A program made the translations under genes and the position numbers. Positions 7,486-16,389 of a stretch of DNA of 64,000 nt are shown piece after piece. The notes under the pieces are model-generated. The model worked only from the letters and a program-made list of their open reading frames with translations, did not search any database and was not told the DNA's origin. Source of the stretch: Streptomyces luteolus (GTDB lineage Bacteria > Actinomycetota > Actinomycetes > Streptomycetales > Streptomycetaceae); NCBI RefSeq assembly GCF_029968015.1, contig NZ_JASCIS010000024.1:61855-125854 (forward strand), in the 5' to 3' direction. Each line of letters starts with the position of its first letter. Within the stretch, counting starts at the first letter, position 1.

Positions 7486-9066
7486 ATGGCGCGTTTCAAC
7501 ACCCGCAACTCCGGCCCGCGCGGCACCTCGCGCGTGACGTCCACCGGCCGCACCCTCCGTACGTACGAGGGTGGACGCGGTACCGAGCGGGACGCACGCT
7601 CCGAGCTCTTCCTTCTGTCGATCGCCAACTTCGTGGCCCAGCAGACCTTCTACGAGGACGGCGCCGCGCGCGACGACCGCTTCGCGCGGCTGGTGCGCCG
7701 TCTCGCGATCGAGGACCCGGAGTGGACCGCGGGCCTGCTCGCCTGGCTGCGCGGCGAGGGCAACCTGCGTACCGCCGCCCTCGTCGGCGCCGCCGAGTAC
7801 GTCAAGGCCCGCCTGGACGCCGGGGTGTCCGACGGCCCGTCGAACCGGCAGGTCATCGCCTCCGTGCTGCGCCGCCCGGACGAGCCCGGAGAGCTGCTCG
7901 GCTACTGGACCGCGACGTACGGCCGCGCCGTTCCGAAGCCCGTCAAGCGCGGCGTCGCGGACGCGGTGCGCCGGCTCTACCACGGCAAGTCGCTGCTCAA
8001 GTACGACACTTCGAGCAAGGGCTACCGCTTCGGCGACATCCTGAACCTCGTGCACGCCGCGCCCGACCCGGACAAGCCGTGGCAGGGCGACCTGTTCCAG
8101 TACGCGCTCGACCGGCGGCACAACCCGGACACGGCCGTGCCGCCCGCCTCGGTGCCGGTGCTCGCCGCGCACCGCGCGCTGATGGCGCTGCCCGTCGCCG
8201 AGCGGCGCGCCGTGGTCACCGCGCCCGACGGGCCCGAGCGGCTCGCCGCGGCCGGGATCACCTGGGAGGCGCTCGCGGGCTGGCTGCAGGGGCCGATGGA
8301 CAAGGCCGCGTGGGAGGCCGTGATTCCATCCATGGGCGCCATGGCGCTCGTACGGAACCTGCGGAACTTCGACGAGGCCGGGGTCTCGGACGAGGTCGCG
8401 CAGCGGGTCGCGGCGAAGATCTCCGACCCGGCCGAGGTGGCGCGCTCGCGGCAGTTCCCGTTCCGGTACCTGGCCGCGTACCAGCACGCACCGTCGCTGC
8501 GCTGGGCCTACCCGCTGGAGCGGGCGCTCGGGCACTCGCTGGCCAACGTGCCCGCGCTGCCCGGCCGCACCCTGATCCTCGTCGACCGGTCCGGGTCGAT
8601 GTGGGGCCGCCTGTCGGAGCGTTCCGAGCTCAACCGGGCCGACGCCGCCGCGATCTTCGGTACGGCGCTCGCGATGCGGGCCGAGTCGGCGGAGCTGGTG
8701 CAGTTCGGCTCGACCAGCTCCTCGGTGACGTGCCGCAAGGGCGAGTCGGTCCTCAAGGTCCTGGAGCGCTTCGGAGACCTGGGCGGCACCGACACGACCA
8801 CGGCGGTACGCCGATTCTACGGCGGCCACGACCGGGTGCTGATCGTCACCGACGAGCAGTACGCGTACAGCGCGCTCGGCGACCCGACCGAGCAGGTCCC
8901 GGCGGACGTGCCCGTCTACACCTGGAACCTCGCGGGCTACCGCGCGGGCCATGGCGAGTCGGGCAAGCTGAACAGGCACACGTTCGGCGGGCTCTCGGAC
9001 GCGGCCTTCCGCATGGTTCCGCTCCTTGAGCGGGGCCGGGACGCGGACTGGCCGTGGGTGGCGTGA
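7486..9066 (+). CDS. rsr: Ro60/Rsr homologue, TROVE-domain RNA-binding protein
   Basis: A 526-residue protein. Residues 1-350 are the HEAT-repeat TROVE ring (FLLSIANFVAQQTFYEDG, RLVRRLAIEDPEW, LARWAYPLE-like helices). Residues about 355-525 are a von Willebrand A domain with the metal-ion site DRSGS at 367-371 and TDEQ further on. Ro60 proteins bind misfolded small RNAs through the ring and Y RNAs on its outside; bacterial Rsr assists RNA decay or rRNA maturation with exonucleases under stress. The three Y-RNA-like genes immediately upstream are strong support. GGGGGA lies about 10 bases before the ATG. Confidence 0.93.
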   Translation: MARFNTRNSGPRGTSRVTSTGRTLRTYEGGRGTERDARSELFLLSIANFVAQQTFYEDGAARDDRFARLVRRLAIEDPEWTAGLLAWLRGEGNLRTAALVGAAEYVKARLDAGVSDGPSNRQVIASVLRRPDEPGELLGYWTATYGRAVPKPVKRGVADAVRRLYHGKSLLKYDTSSKGYRFGDILNLVHAAPDPDKPWQGDLFQYALDRRHNPDTAVPPASVPVLAAHRALMALPVAERRAVVTAPDGPERLAAAGITWEALAGWLQGPMDKAAWEAVIPSMGAMALVRNLRNFDEAGVSDEVAQRVAAKISDPAEVARSRQFPFRYLAAYQHAPSLRWAYPLERALGHSLANVPALPGRTLILVDRSGSMWGRLSERSELNRADAAAIFGTALAMRAESAELVQFGSTSSSVTCRKGESVLKVLERFGDLGGTDTTTAVRRFYGGHDRVLIVTDEQYAYSALGDPTEQVPADVPVYTWNLAGYRAGHGESGKLNRHTFGGLSDAAFRMVPLLERGRDADWPWVA

Positions 9067-9102
9067 GCGATGCCTGACGACGAGGGTCCGTCCGGCCACG
9101 GG

Positions 9103-9138
9103 GGTCCGTCCCGCCACGGGGGGGGGGCGGGACGGGCC
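9103..9138. terminator. Hairpin terminator
   Basis: GGTCCGTCCCGCC (9103-9115) pairs with GGCGGGACGGGCC (9126-9138), one mismatch, between the converging Ro60 and phosphoesterase genes. Confidence 0.65.
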
Positions 9139-9158
9139 CTCGGCTTGTGCGCCGCGCG

Positions 9159-10115
9159 TCAGAGGGTGAGGCTGCGGATCAGCTTGTCTCGCCGGAAATC
9201 CCTTGATTCGACGGTGAGTTCACCGCCCTCGCCGACCAGGAGCCGGAGGCCCTGCGACTCGGCGCCGGACAGCGCCTCCTCGCCGCCGTTGCCGTCCGGG
9301 CCGAACATGGTCTGGATGAAGCCGGTGTTGACCACGGTGAACCCGGCGGGGTCGCCGCCTTCCACGACCTTCTTCGCGGCCCAGTCGTCGCGGTTCAGGT
9401 CCCAGTGGGTGTGGCCGGAGAAGAACACCACGTTGGGGTGGCGGCCGAGGATGGTCAGCAGCTCGGTCTCGTCCACGAAGTCCTGGTCGTAGAAGCGCGC
9501 CGCGTCAGGACCCGTCGTACCCGAGACGGTGCCCGGCAGTACGTGGTGGCTGAAGACCAGGACGTGCGGCTGGTCCGCGTGCGCCGCCAACGCGCCGTCA
9601 AGCCAGTCGAGTTGGGAGGCGCCCAGGGTGACGAACGGCGGGCTGGTGCCGTTCACGGCGGGCGCCGTGGTCCCGATGAAGAGCAGCGGCAGCCCGGCGG
9701 CCGTGGTCTGCGAGTACACGTCCGGCATGCCCGTGTACTGCAGGAACCGCTTGACCTGGGTGTCGAACGGGTCCGCGTTGTACTGCTCGTGGTTGCCGAG
9801 GGCGGCGAGCACCCGGTCCGGGTGGCTGTGGTCGGCGAGGGTCCCGTACAGATCCTCGTACTGCGCTTGCGTGCCCTGCGCCACCAGGTCACCGGCGATC
9901 ACCAGGGCGTCGGAGCGGCCGAGTGCGGCGAGGTTGTCGAGGGCGCGGCCGAGGTCGGCCAGATCGCCCTGGACGTCGCTGATCACGTCGAGGGTCGCGG
10001 CCGCGGCGGGTCGGGGGCGGGCGGCGGCCTGCGCGGCGGTGAGCCCGCCGAGCGGAATCGTGGCGAGCGCGAGACCGCCCGCCGTGAGGATGCTTCTGCG
10101 GGTGGGGGGAGTCAT
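9159..10115 (-). CDS. Exported metallophosphoesterase
   Basis: A 318-residue calcineurin-like phosphoesterase. The N-terminus MTPPTRRSILTAGGLALA is a Tat-like signal ending at an AQA site. Metallophosphoesterase motifs follow in order: ISDVQGD, IAGDLVAQG, ALGNHEQ, FSHH and FFSGHTHWD. The usual first DxH motif reads DVQ, so one metal ligand is replaced; the others are intact. Probably hydrolyses phosphodiesters or monoesters outside the cell. The ATG at 10115 was chosen because it puts the arginine pair at the N-terminus; a longer reading frame upstream lacks coding character. Confidence 0.82.
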   Translation of the reverse strand: MTPPTRRSILTAGGLALATIPLGGLTAAQAAARPRPAAAATLDVISDVQGDLADLGRALDNLAALGRSDALVIAGDLVAQGTQAQYEDLYGTLADHSHPDRVLAALGNHEQYNADPFDTQVKRFLQYTGMPDVYSQTTAAGLPLLFIGTTAPAVNGTSPPFVTLGASQLDWLDGALAAHADQPHVLVFSHHVLPGTVSGTTGPDAARFYDQDFVDETELLTILGRHPNVVFFSGHTHWDLNRDDWAAKKVVEGGDPAGFTVVNTGFIQTMFGPDGNGGEEALSGAESQGLRLLVGEGGELTVESRDFRRDKLIRSLTL

Positions 10116-10332
10116 GGGCGGCAAGGTAACTCGCCCTGGGTGAAGGGTCGTTGGACGGAACGTTGCGGGTTGTTGGACTCGCCGCGAGGAGCCGCGGAGG
10201 GGCGGCACCGGCAACGGATGCGGCGCCCGGTCGGCAGGCGGACGATGGAAGGGAGGGGCCGGCCGCGGGCGCGGCCGCGCCGACGACGACCGACTCCGTG
10301 ACGTCCGTACGAGCAGAACGGAGGGCGTGATC

Positions 10333-10695
10333 ATGATCGAGGTCAAGGCGGTGGAGAAGCCGGACGAGCGGCGGGACTTCCCGCGCGGTCACCTCGAAGC
10401 GGTCCATCTGACAGGGCTCGACTTCGCCGTGGGCACCTTCGAGCCCGGCTGGCGCTGGTCCGAGTCCGTGGCCCCGCTCGCGGGGACCGACAGCTGCCAG
10501 ATCCACCACAACGGCTATGTCGTACAGGGCCGGATGCGGATCCGGATGGACGACGGTGCGGAGGCCGAGGTCGGACCGGGCGATGTCTTCGTGTTGCCGC
10601 CCGGGCACGATGCGTGGGTCGTCGGTGACGATCAGGTCGTGCTGTACGACTTCGCCGGTGGTATGGCGCAGGACTACGCGAAGCCGTCGAGCTGA
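10333..10695 (+). CDS. Small cupin-domain protein
   Basis: A 120-residue single-domain protein with a conserved double-stranded beta-helix: SCQIHHNGYVVQGRMRI (motif 1) and VGPGDVFVLPPGHDAWV (motif 2). Metal-binding histidines are at the HH pair and in PPGHD. No fused catalytic domain, so it may be a small dioxygenase, an isomerase or a binding protein. The ATG at 10333 is about 9 bases after GGAGG; the GTG at 10327 is too close to it. Lies alone, converging on the TerD gene. Confidence 0.8.
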   Translation: MIEVKAVEKPDERRDFPRGHLEAVHLTGLDFAVGTFEPGWRWSESVAPLAGTDSCQIHHNGYVVQGRMRIRMDDGAEAEVGPGDVFVLPPGHDAWVVGDDQVVLYDFAGGMAQDYAKPSS

Positions 10696-10732
10696 AACGG
10701 CCGCCCGACCGGGCTTCCCCGGGGCACACGAC

Positions 10733-10760
10733 AGGGCGGCCACGCTTTCGTGACCGCCCT
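10733..10760. terminator. Hairpin terminator
   Basis: AGGGCGGCCACG (10733-10744), loop CTTT, CGTGACCGCCCT (10749-10760): a 12-bp stem with one mismatch, placed between the converging cupin and TerD genes. Confidence 0.7.
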
Positions 10761-10769
10761 GACGCGCAC

Positions 10770-10845
10770 GGCTGCCTGCGTACGGATGCCTGCGTACGGA
10801 TGCCTGCGTACAGCTGCCTGCGTACGGCTGCCTGCGTGCGGCTAG
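10770..10845 (-). repeat. 14-bp tandem repeat array reaching a stop codon
   Basis: Five units of GGCTGCCTGCGTAC (10770, 10784, 10798, 10812, 10826) with one or two changes, ending at GGCTAG, whose CTA is the complement of the TerD stop codon. The array therefore abuts the end of that gene. Confidence 0.85.
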
Positions 10846-12089
10846 AGCGCCTGCGCCGCGGGCTTCACCATGCCGCGGACCGTGCGGGACTTCACGAACT
10901 CGCCCATGCCCGTCATCTCCCACTCGCCGGAGAACTGGCGGATCAGCTTGGCCATCATCACGCCGGTCTGCGGCTCGGCGCCGGTCAGGTCGAAGCGGAC
11001 CAGCTCCTCGTTCGTGGCGGCGTCGATCAGGCGGCAGTAGGCCTTCGCGACCTCGTTGAACTTCTGGCCCGAGAACGAGTTCACCGTGAAGACCAGGCCG
11101 GAGACCTCCTGCGGGAGGCGGCCGAGGTCGACCACGATGACCTCGTCGTCCCCGCCGCCCTCACCCGTGAGGTTGTCGCCGGAGTGCTTGATGGCGCCGT
11201 TGAGGATGGCGAGCTTGCCGAAGTAGCAGCTGTCGACGTGGTTGCGGCTCGGGCCGTACGCGATGACCGAGGCGTCCAGGTCGATGTCCTTGCCGCGGAA
11301 CGCGGGCTCCCAGCCGAGGCCCATCTTGACCTGCGAGAGCAGCGGCTTGCCGCCCTTGACCAGGGACACCGTCTGGTTCTTCTGCAGGCTGACGCGGCCC
11401 TTGTCCAGGTTGATCTTGCCGGTGCCGGGGGCGTTCGGACCGCCGGCCGGGGCCGGGGGAGCGGGCGGCGGAGGCGTCTGCGCCATCGCACGCGCGGGCT
11501 CGGGCGCGGACGGGGCGGGCGGGGCCGCGGGAGCGGGCGGCGGGGTCTGGACGGGCGCGGCGACCGGGGCGGCGGGGGCGGCCGGCTCCTCGTCGACGGA
11601 GACGCCGAAGTCGGTGGCGATGCCGGCGAGGCCGTTCGCGTACCCCTGGCCGACCGCGCGGGCCTTCCACGCGCCGTTGCGGAGGTAGATCTCCACGACG
11701 ACGAGCGCGGTCTCGGCGCCGAGCTGCGGCGGGGTGAAGGTGGCGAGGGTGGCGCCGCCGTCCGCGTCCCGGATGGTGGCCGTGGGCTCGACGCCCTGGA
11801 AGGTCTGGCCCGCGGCGTCCGGGCTCGCGGTGACGACGATCTTCTCGATGCCCGCCGGGACCGCCGAGGTGTCCACCGTGATCGCGTCGGGCGCGGAGCC
11901 GCCGCCCGAGCGATAGGTGACACCGGGGCCCGAGGGCTGGTTGTAGAAGATGAAGTCGTCGTCGGAGCGCACCTTGCCGTCGGCGGTGAGCAGCAGGCCC
12001 GATACGTCGAGCCGCACCGGGGCGGCGACGTCCACCGTCACGCGCGCGGCGGAGAGAGGGATGTTCGAGCCGGGGGTCATAGCTGTCAT
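10842..12089 (-). CDS. TerD-family tellurium/stress resistance protein with two TerD domains
   Basis: A 415-residue protein. TerD-like domain 1 is at residues about 6-165 (DDDFIFYNQPSGPG, LVVVEIYLRNGAWKARAVGQGY). A Pro/Ala-rich linker of about 65 residues follows, then domain 2 at about 230-410 with the canonical KINLDKGRVSLQK start, KDIDLDASVIAYG and SGDNLTGEGGGDDEVIVVDL calcium-site acidic cluster. TerD proteins bind Ca2+ and are linked to tellurite, oxidative and envelope stress. Domain 1 lacks the acidic SGDNLTG cluster, so probably only domain 2 binds calcium in the usual way. Single gene. Confidence 0.88.
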   Translation of the reverse strand: MTAMTPGSNIPLSAARVTVDVAAPVRLDVSGLLLTADGKVRSDDDFIFYNQPSGPGVTYRSGGGSAPDAITVDTSAVPAGIEKIVVTASPDAAGQTFQGVEPTATIRDADGGATLATFTPPQLGAETALVVVEIYLRNGAWKARAVGQGYANGLAGIATDFGVSVDEEPAAPAAPVAAPVQTPPPAPAAPPAPSAPEPARAMAQTPPPPAPPAPAGGPNAPGTGKINLDKGRVSLQKNQTVSLVKGGKPLLSQVKMGLGWEPAFRGKDIDLDASVIAYGPSRNHVDSCYFGKLAILNGAIKHSGDNLTGEGGGDDEVIVVDLGRLPQEVSGLVFTVNSFSGQKFNEVAKAYCRLIDAATNEELVRFDLTGAEPQTGVMMAKLIRQFSGEWEMTGMGEFVKSRTVRGMVKPAAQAL

Positions 12090-12159
12090 GCCCCAGGTAA
12101 CGAACGACCCCGCTTTACCGTTCCCTTACTCCGGCAGGTTTCACCGGCCCGATGCGGAG

Positions 12160-12181
12160 CCGTGACCCTCGCGGGTCACGG
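12160..12181 (-). terminator. Hairpin terminator of the polyol operon
   Basis: CCGTGACCC (12160-12168), loop TCGC, GGGTCACGG (12173-12181): a perfect 9-bp stem 20 bases past the alcohol dehydrogenase stop and before the TerD gene. Confidence 0.75.
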
Positions 12182-12201
12182 GCCACGGCCCCCGGAACGG
12201 A

Positions 12202-13194
12202 TCAGTCCGGTACGACCACCGTCTTGCGCCCCGCCCCGGACGCGAAGTGGTCGAGCGCCTCCGGGTAGCGGGAGAGCGGGAGACGGTCGCTGATGAACAC
12301 CTCCGGGTCGAGCACGCCCCCGGCGAACAGCTCCGCCGCCCGCTCGTAGCTGTGCAGGACGGCCATCGATCCGGTGATGGTGATCTCCTGGTTGTAGATC
12401 CGGTACGGGCTGATCGTCGCCGTCGTCGCGTAGTCGGCCACGCCGAACTGCAGGAACGTGCCCGCCTTGGCGACCCGGTCCAGGCCGTCCTGGATCGCGG
12501 CGCCGTTGCCGGTCGCGTCGACCACGATGTCCCAGCCCTGCGGCCGGTCAAGCTCGTCGGCGCTCGTGGCCGCGCCCGTGACGCCCAACTGCCGTGCGGT
12601 GGCGAGGCGTTCGGGGTTGACGTCGAGGACGTCGACGCTGGCCGCGCCGGTGCGCTTGGCGAGCTCCAGCATCATCAGGCCCATGGTGCCGGAGCCGTAG
12701 ATCAGGACGTGGGCGCCGAGGCGGGCGCGCAGCACGTCGTAGCCGCGTACCGCGCAGGAGAGCGGTTCGATCAGGGCGGCGTCGGCGGTGCGGACGTGCT
12801 CGGGCAGGCGGACGCAGTTGGCGACGGGGGCCACCGCGTACTGTGCGGCTCCGCCCGCGGTGGAGACGCCGATCGCCGCCCAGCGCTCGCAGAGGTTGTT
12901 GTGGCCGGTACGGCAGTAGCGGCACTCGTAGCAGTAGAGCGACGGGTCGACCGCCACCCGGTCGCCGATCCGCAGCTCGGTCACCTCGCTGCCGAGGCCG
13001 ACGACCGCACCGGCGAACTCGTGGCCCGGCACGATCGGCAGGGAGGGCGCGAACTCGCCCTGGAGGATGTGCAGATCCGTGCCGCACAGGCCGCAGGCGG
13101 CGACCTCGACGACCACCTGGCGGGGGCCCGGCGCGGGGTCCGGGACCTCGGAGACAGTGACCTTGCCGACGGACTCGATGACGGCTGCCTTCAT
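12202..13194 (-). CDS. Zinc-dependent medium-chain alcohol (polyol) dehydrogenase
   Basis: A 330-residue MDR enzyme. Catalytic zinc ligands are Cys37 and His58-Glu59, structural zinc cysteines are 88, 91, 94 and 102, and the NAD(P) Rossmann motif GSGTMG is at 167-172. The sequence resembles sorbitol/threonine-type dehydrogenases. Being the last gene of a polyol-type ABC uptake operon (17 bases after the permease), it most likely oxidises the imported polyol to a ketose. The specific sugar alcohol cannot be told. Length and residues are normal. Confidence 0.87.
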   Translation of the reverse strand: MKAAVIESVGKVTVSEVPDPAPGPRQVVVEVAACGLCGTDLHILQGEFAPSLPIVPGHEFAGAVVGLGSEVTELRIGDRVAVDPSLYCYECRYCRTGHNNLCERWAAIGVSTAGGAAQYAVAPVANCVRLPEHVRTADAALIEPLSCAVRGYDVLRARLGAHVLIYGSGTMGLMMLELAKRTGAASVDVLDVNPERLATARQLGVTGAATSADELDRPQGWDIVVDATGNGAAIQDGLDRVAKAGTFLQFGVADYATTATISPYRIYNQEITITGSMAVLHSYERAAELFAGGVLDPEVFISDRLPLSRYPEALDHFASGAGRKTVVVPD

Positions 13195-13210
13195 AGGGCG
13201 GCTCCCGGGT

Positions 13211-14059
13211 TCATTTCACGGCTCCTAGCGACAGGCCCTGGACCAGCTTGTCCTGGGCGGCGAAACCGGCGGCGAGCACCGGCAGCGAGATGACGAGGGA
13301 CGCGGCGCACACCTTGGCCAGGAACAGGCCCTGGCTGGTGATGAAGCCGGTGAGGAAGACGGGCGCCGTCTGGGCGACCACACCCGTGAGGACCCGGGCG
13401 AAGAGCAGCTCGTTCCAGCTGAAGATGAAGCAGATCAGGGCCGTGGCCGCGATGCCGGGCAGCGCGATGGGGGCCACCACGCGGCCGAGGACCGTCGGCA
13501 GCCTCGCTCCGTCCACCCGCGCCGCCTCGATCACGGCGACCGGCACCTCCGCGAGGAAGGACTGCATCATCCAGACGGCGATCGGCAGGTTCATCGAGGT
13601 GTAGAGCAGGACGAGCAGCCAGATGTTGTCGAGCAGCCCGGCGTTCTTCGCGAACAGATAGATCGGCAGCAGGCCCGCGACGACCGGCAGCATCTTCGTC
13701 GACAGGAAGAAGAACAGGACGTCGGTCCACTTCTTCACCGGCCGGATGGACAGGGCGTACGCGGCCGGCAGCGCGAGCAGCAGGACGAGCAGCGTCGAGG
13801 CGAGCGAGGCGACCGTGGAGTTGATCAGCGCGGGCCAGGGGCTCGCCCCGCCGTCGAGGCCGAAGAACTCGCGGTAGCCGTCGAGGGTGAGGGGAGCGGC
13901 GACGGAGGGCGGGTTGGTGGCCGCGTCCTGCTCGGAGTGGAAGGACGTCAGGCCCATCCACGCCAGCGGCAGGGCGAAGGCGAGGGCGGCGAGCCAGGCG
14001 AGGACGCCGAGGCCCGAGCGGCGTATCCGTACAACGAAGGTCGTGCGGGGCGCGTTCAT
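13211..14059 (-). CDS. ABC transporter permease, carbohydrate (MalG type)
   Basis: A 282-residue inner-membrane protein with six predicted transmembrane helices. The EAA loop IEAARVDGARLPTVLGRVVAPIALPG, which contacts the ATPase, is at about 195-220. It belongs to the CUT1 family of sugar importers. Its start ATGA overlaps the stop of the MalF-type permease, so the two are translationally coupled and form the heterodimeric channel. Confidence 0.92.
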   Translation of the reverse strand: MNAPRTTFVVRIRRSGLGVLAWLAALAFALPLAWMGLTSFHSEQDAATNPPSVAAPLTLDGYREFFGLDGGASPWPALINSTVASLASTLLVLLLALPAAYALSIRPVKKWTDVLFFFLSTKMLPVVAGLLPIYLFAKNAGLLDNIWLLVLLYTSMNLPIAVWMMQSFLAEVPVAVIEAARVDGARLPTVLGRVVAPIALPGIAATALICFIFSWNELLFARVLTGVVAQTAPVFLTGFITSQGLFLAKVCAASLVISLPVLAAGFAAQDKLVQGLSLGAVK

Positions 14060-14988
14060 GCGCGGGACACCTCCTCACGGAACAGGGACGACACCACGCG
14101 CAGCGCGAACGTCGCGATGACCAGGGAGCCGAGGACGACGAGGACGCCCGCCGCGGAGGCGAGGCCGTTCTCGTGGGCCTGGTAGAAGGACTGGTAGACG
14201 GTGTAGGGCAGGTTGGCGGTGCCCAGGCCGCCGGAGGTGATCGTGAAGACGGCGTCGAAGTTCTGCACGATGTAGATCGATCCGAGCAGGGCGCCGAGTT
14301 CGAGGTAGCGGCGCAGGTGCGGCAGGGTCATATGGCGGAAGATCTGCCAGTTGCCGGCGCCGTCGATGCGGGCCGCCTCCAGGAGTTCGGGGGAGCGGCT
14401 CTGCAGTCCGGCGAGCAGGATCAGCATCATGAACGGCGTCCACTGCCAGATCAGCGAGGCCTCGATGGCCATCAGCGGCATGGTCGACACCCAGTCGGGC
14501 TGCGGCCCTCCGACGAGGCTCAACAGGCCGTTGAACAGGCCGTATTCGGGGTTGAAGAGCACGTGCTTCCACAGCAGCGCGGCGGCCACGGGCACGAGCA
14601 GGAACGGCGCGATCAGCAGCGTACGGACGAGGCCGCGGCCCCGGAACGGCCGGTCGAGGAGGAGCGCGAGGCAGAGCCCGAGGACCAGGCTCACCAGGAC
14701 GACGGTCGCGGTGAGGGCGATCGTGGTGAGGACCGAGCGGCGCAGGTCGGGGTCGGTGAGGACCTCGGCGTAGTTGCCGAGTCCGGCGAAGCCGCGGGCC
14801 TCGGGATAGAGGGCGTTCCAGTCGAAGAAGGAGATCACCAGGGTGGCCACGAACGGCAGTTGGGTGATCACGATCATGAAGACCAGAGCGGGGAGCAGCG
14901 GCGCCCGCGTGGCCCAGGCCCGCAGCCGGACCGGGGGAGTGGCGGCGCGCGGCGCGGTCGCCGCGCGGGTGACGGTGGTGGTGGTCAT
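14056..14988 (-). CDS. ABC transporter permease, carbohydrate (MalF type)
   Basis: A 310-residue permease with six membrane helices. Its coupling loop is LLEAARIDGAGNWQIFRHMTLPHL at about 205-230. The ATG at 14988 overlaps the stop codon of the solute-binding lipoprotein gene as ATGA; the open frame further upstream is a shadow of that gene. No ATPase gene is nearby. In Streptomyces several CUT1 importers share the general ATPase MsiK encoded elsewhere, and that is the likely energiser here. Confidence 0.92.
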   Translation of the reverse strand: MTTTTVTRAATAPRAATPPVRLRAWATRAPLLPALVFMIVITQLPFVATLVISFFDWNALYPEARGFAGLGNYAEVLTDPDLRRSVLTTIALTATVVLVSLVLGLCLALLLDRPFRGRGLVRTLLIAPFLLVPVAAALLWKHVLFNPEYGLFNGLLSLVGGPQPDWVSTMPLMAIEASLIWQWTPFMMLILLAGLQSRSPELLEAARIDGAGNWQIFRHMTLPHLRRYLELGALLGSIYIVQNFDAVFTITSGGLGTANLPYTVYQSFYQAHENGLASAAGVLVVLGSLVIATFALRVVSSLFREEVSRA

Positions 14989-16343
14989 CGGCCCTCGTAC
15001 TCCTCGGAGATCTTCTCGGCGAGCCGCTGCGACGTCGCCAGGGCGCTGTCCACGGACTGGCGGCCCGCGATGGCCGCGCTGATCTCCTGCGAGACCTGGG
15101 TGCCGAGGTCGGTGAACTCGGGAATGCCGACGAACTGGATGCCGGGCGCGGGCCGCGGCTGCACGCCCGGGTCGCGCGGCCGCGCCGAGGCGATGGCGTT
15201 CCGCGTCACCTCCTGGAAGGCGGCTGCCTCCCGCCGGTACTCCGGGATCTCGTACGTGGAGGCCCGCTTGCCCGCCGGTACGTTGGCCCAGCCGAACTTC
15301 TCGCCGACGAGCCGCTCGTACTCCTTGCCCGAGGCCCAGGAGATGAACTTCCAGGCCTTGTCCGGATTCGGGGACGCCTTCTGCAGGCCCCAGGCCCAGG
15401 TGTAGAGCCAGCCGGAGGACTCCGTGCGCACGACCGGCGCCGGTACGTATCCGACCTTGCCCTTGACCGGGGACTTCGCCGCCTCCAGGGAACCCGCGGC
15501 GGCCGTGGCGTCGTACCACATGGCCGTCTTGGACTGGGTGAGGTTGTTGAGGCACTCCGCGTACCCGGACTGGGCGGCGCCCGACTGGCCGTGCTCGCGC
15601 ACCAGTCGGACGTAGAAGCGCGTGGCCTCCTTGAACTCCTCGCTGTCCAGGCGGGCCGTCCAGTCCTTCTCGAACCAGGTGCCGCCGAAGGTGTTGACGA
15701 CGCTGGTGAGCGGCGCCGTCAGCTCGCCCCAGCCCGGCAGCCCGCGCAGGCAGATGCCCTTCATGCCGGGTTCGGCGCGGTCCACCTTCGCGGCGAGCTC
15801 GGCGACCTGCTGCCAGGTGGGCCGCGCGGGCATGTCCAGGCCGTGCCGGGCGAACACGTCCTTGCGGTACATCAGGAAGGACGACTCGCCGTAGAAGGGC
15901 TCGCCGTACAGCTTCCCGTCGTCGCCGGTGAGGGACTGGCGCATCGGGGGCAGGATGTCGCCCTGGTCGAAGCGGGTGTCCTTGCGTGCGTACGGGCCGA
16001 GTTCGCGCAGCCAGCCGTTCTTGGCGTAGATCGGTATCTCGTAGTTGCTGAGCGTCGCCACGTCGTACTGGCCCGCCTGGTTGGCGAAGTCCTGGCTGAT
16101 CTTGTCGCGGACGTCGTTCTCCGGGAGCACCGTGAAGTTCACCTTGATGCCGGTCTGCTGCGTGAAGTGGGCGGCGGTGAGCTTCTGGAGCTCCATCATC
16201 TGCGGGTTGTTGACCATCAGTACGTCGATGGAGTCACCGGAACCGGTCCCGCCGGCTCCGGTCCAGCAGCCGGAGAGCAACAGCGCGCCTGCGGCGGCCG
16301 CGGCGAGCGGGGCGCGCGGCTTCCTTCGGCTCTGGGTTCGCAT
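14985..16343 (-). CDS. Extracellular solute-binding lipoprotein, polyol/sugar
   Basis: A 452-residue lipoprotein. A basic N-terminus, hydrophobic segment and lipobox LLLSGC are followed by the mature binding protein (VLPENDVRDKISQDFANQ, QYDVATLSNYEIPIYAKNGW, YGEPFYGESSFLMYR). The NYEIPIYAKNGWL region is like mannitol/sorbitol-binding proteins of the SmoE/MtlE type, which fits the polyol dehydrogenase at the operon end. GAGGAG precedes the ATG. A 46-base gap with an 8-bp repeat separates it from the DeoR regulator. Confidence 0.9.
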   Translation of the reverse strand: MRTQSRRKPRAPLAAAAAGALLLSGCWTGAGGTGSGDSIDVLMVNNPQMMELQKLTAAHFTQQTGIKVNFTVLPENDVRDKISQDFANQAGQYDVATLSNYEIPIYAKNGWLRELGPYARKDTRFDQGDILPPMRQSLTGDDGKLYGEPFYGESSFLMYRKDVFARHGLDMPARPTWQQVAELAAKVDRAEPGMKGICLRGLPGWGELTAPLTSVVNTFGGTWFEKDWTARLDSEEFKEATRFYVRLVREHGQSGAAQSGYAECLNNLTQSKTAMWYDATAAAGSLEAAKSPVKGKVGYVPAPVVRTESSGWLYTWAWGLQKASPNPDKAWKFISWASGKEYERLVGEKFGWANVPAGKRASTYEIPEYRREAAAFQEVTRNAIASARPRDPGVQPRPAPGIQFVGIPEFTDLGTQVSQEISAAIAGRQSVDSALATSQRLAEKISEEYEGR

Positions 16344-16354
16344 GAACGCTCCTC

Positions 16355-16386
16355 GGGTGTGCGGGTGTGCGGGTGTGCGGGGGTGC
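16355..16386 (-). repeat. 8-bp tandem repeat between deoR-type gene and lipoprotein gene
   Basis: Three exact GGGTGTGC units (16355, 16363, 16371) and a fourth imperfect one lie in the 46-base gap between two co-transcribed genes, just before the ribosome site of the lipoprotein gene. Copy-number change would alter spacing only. Confidence 0.75.
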
Positions 16387-16389
16387 GGG

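Noticed and set aside
10770..10845. CRISPR-like or integron-type array
   Set aside because: 14-bp units abut without spacers and there are no cas or integrase genes.
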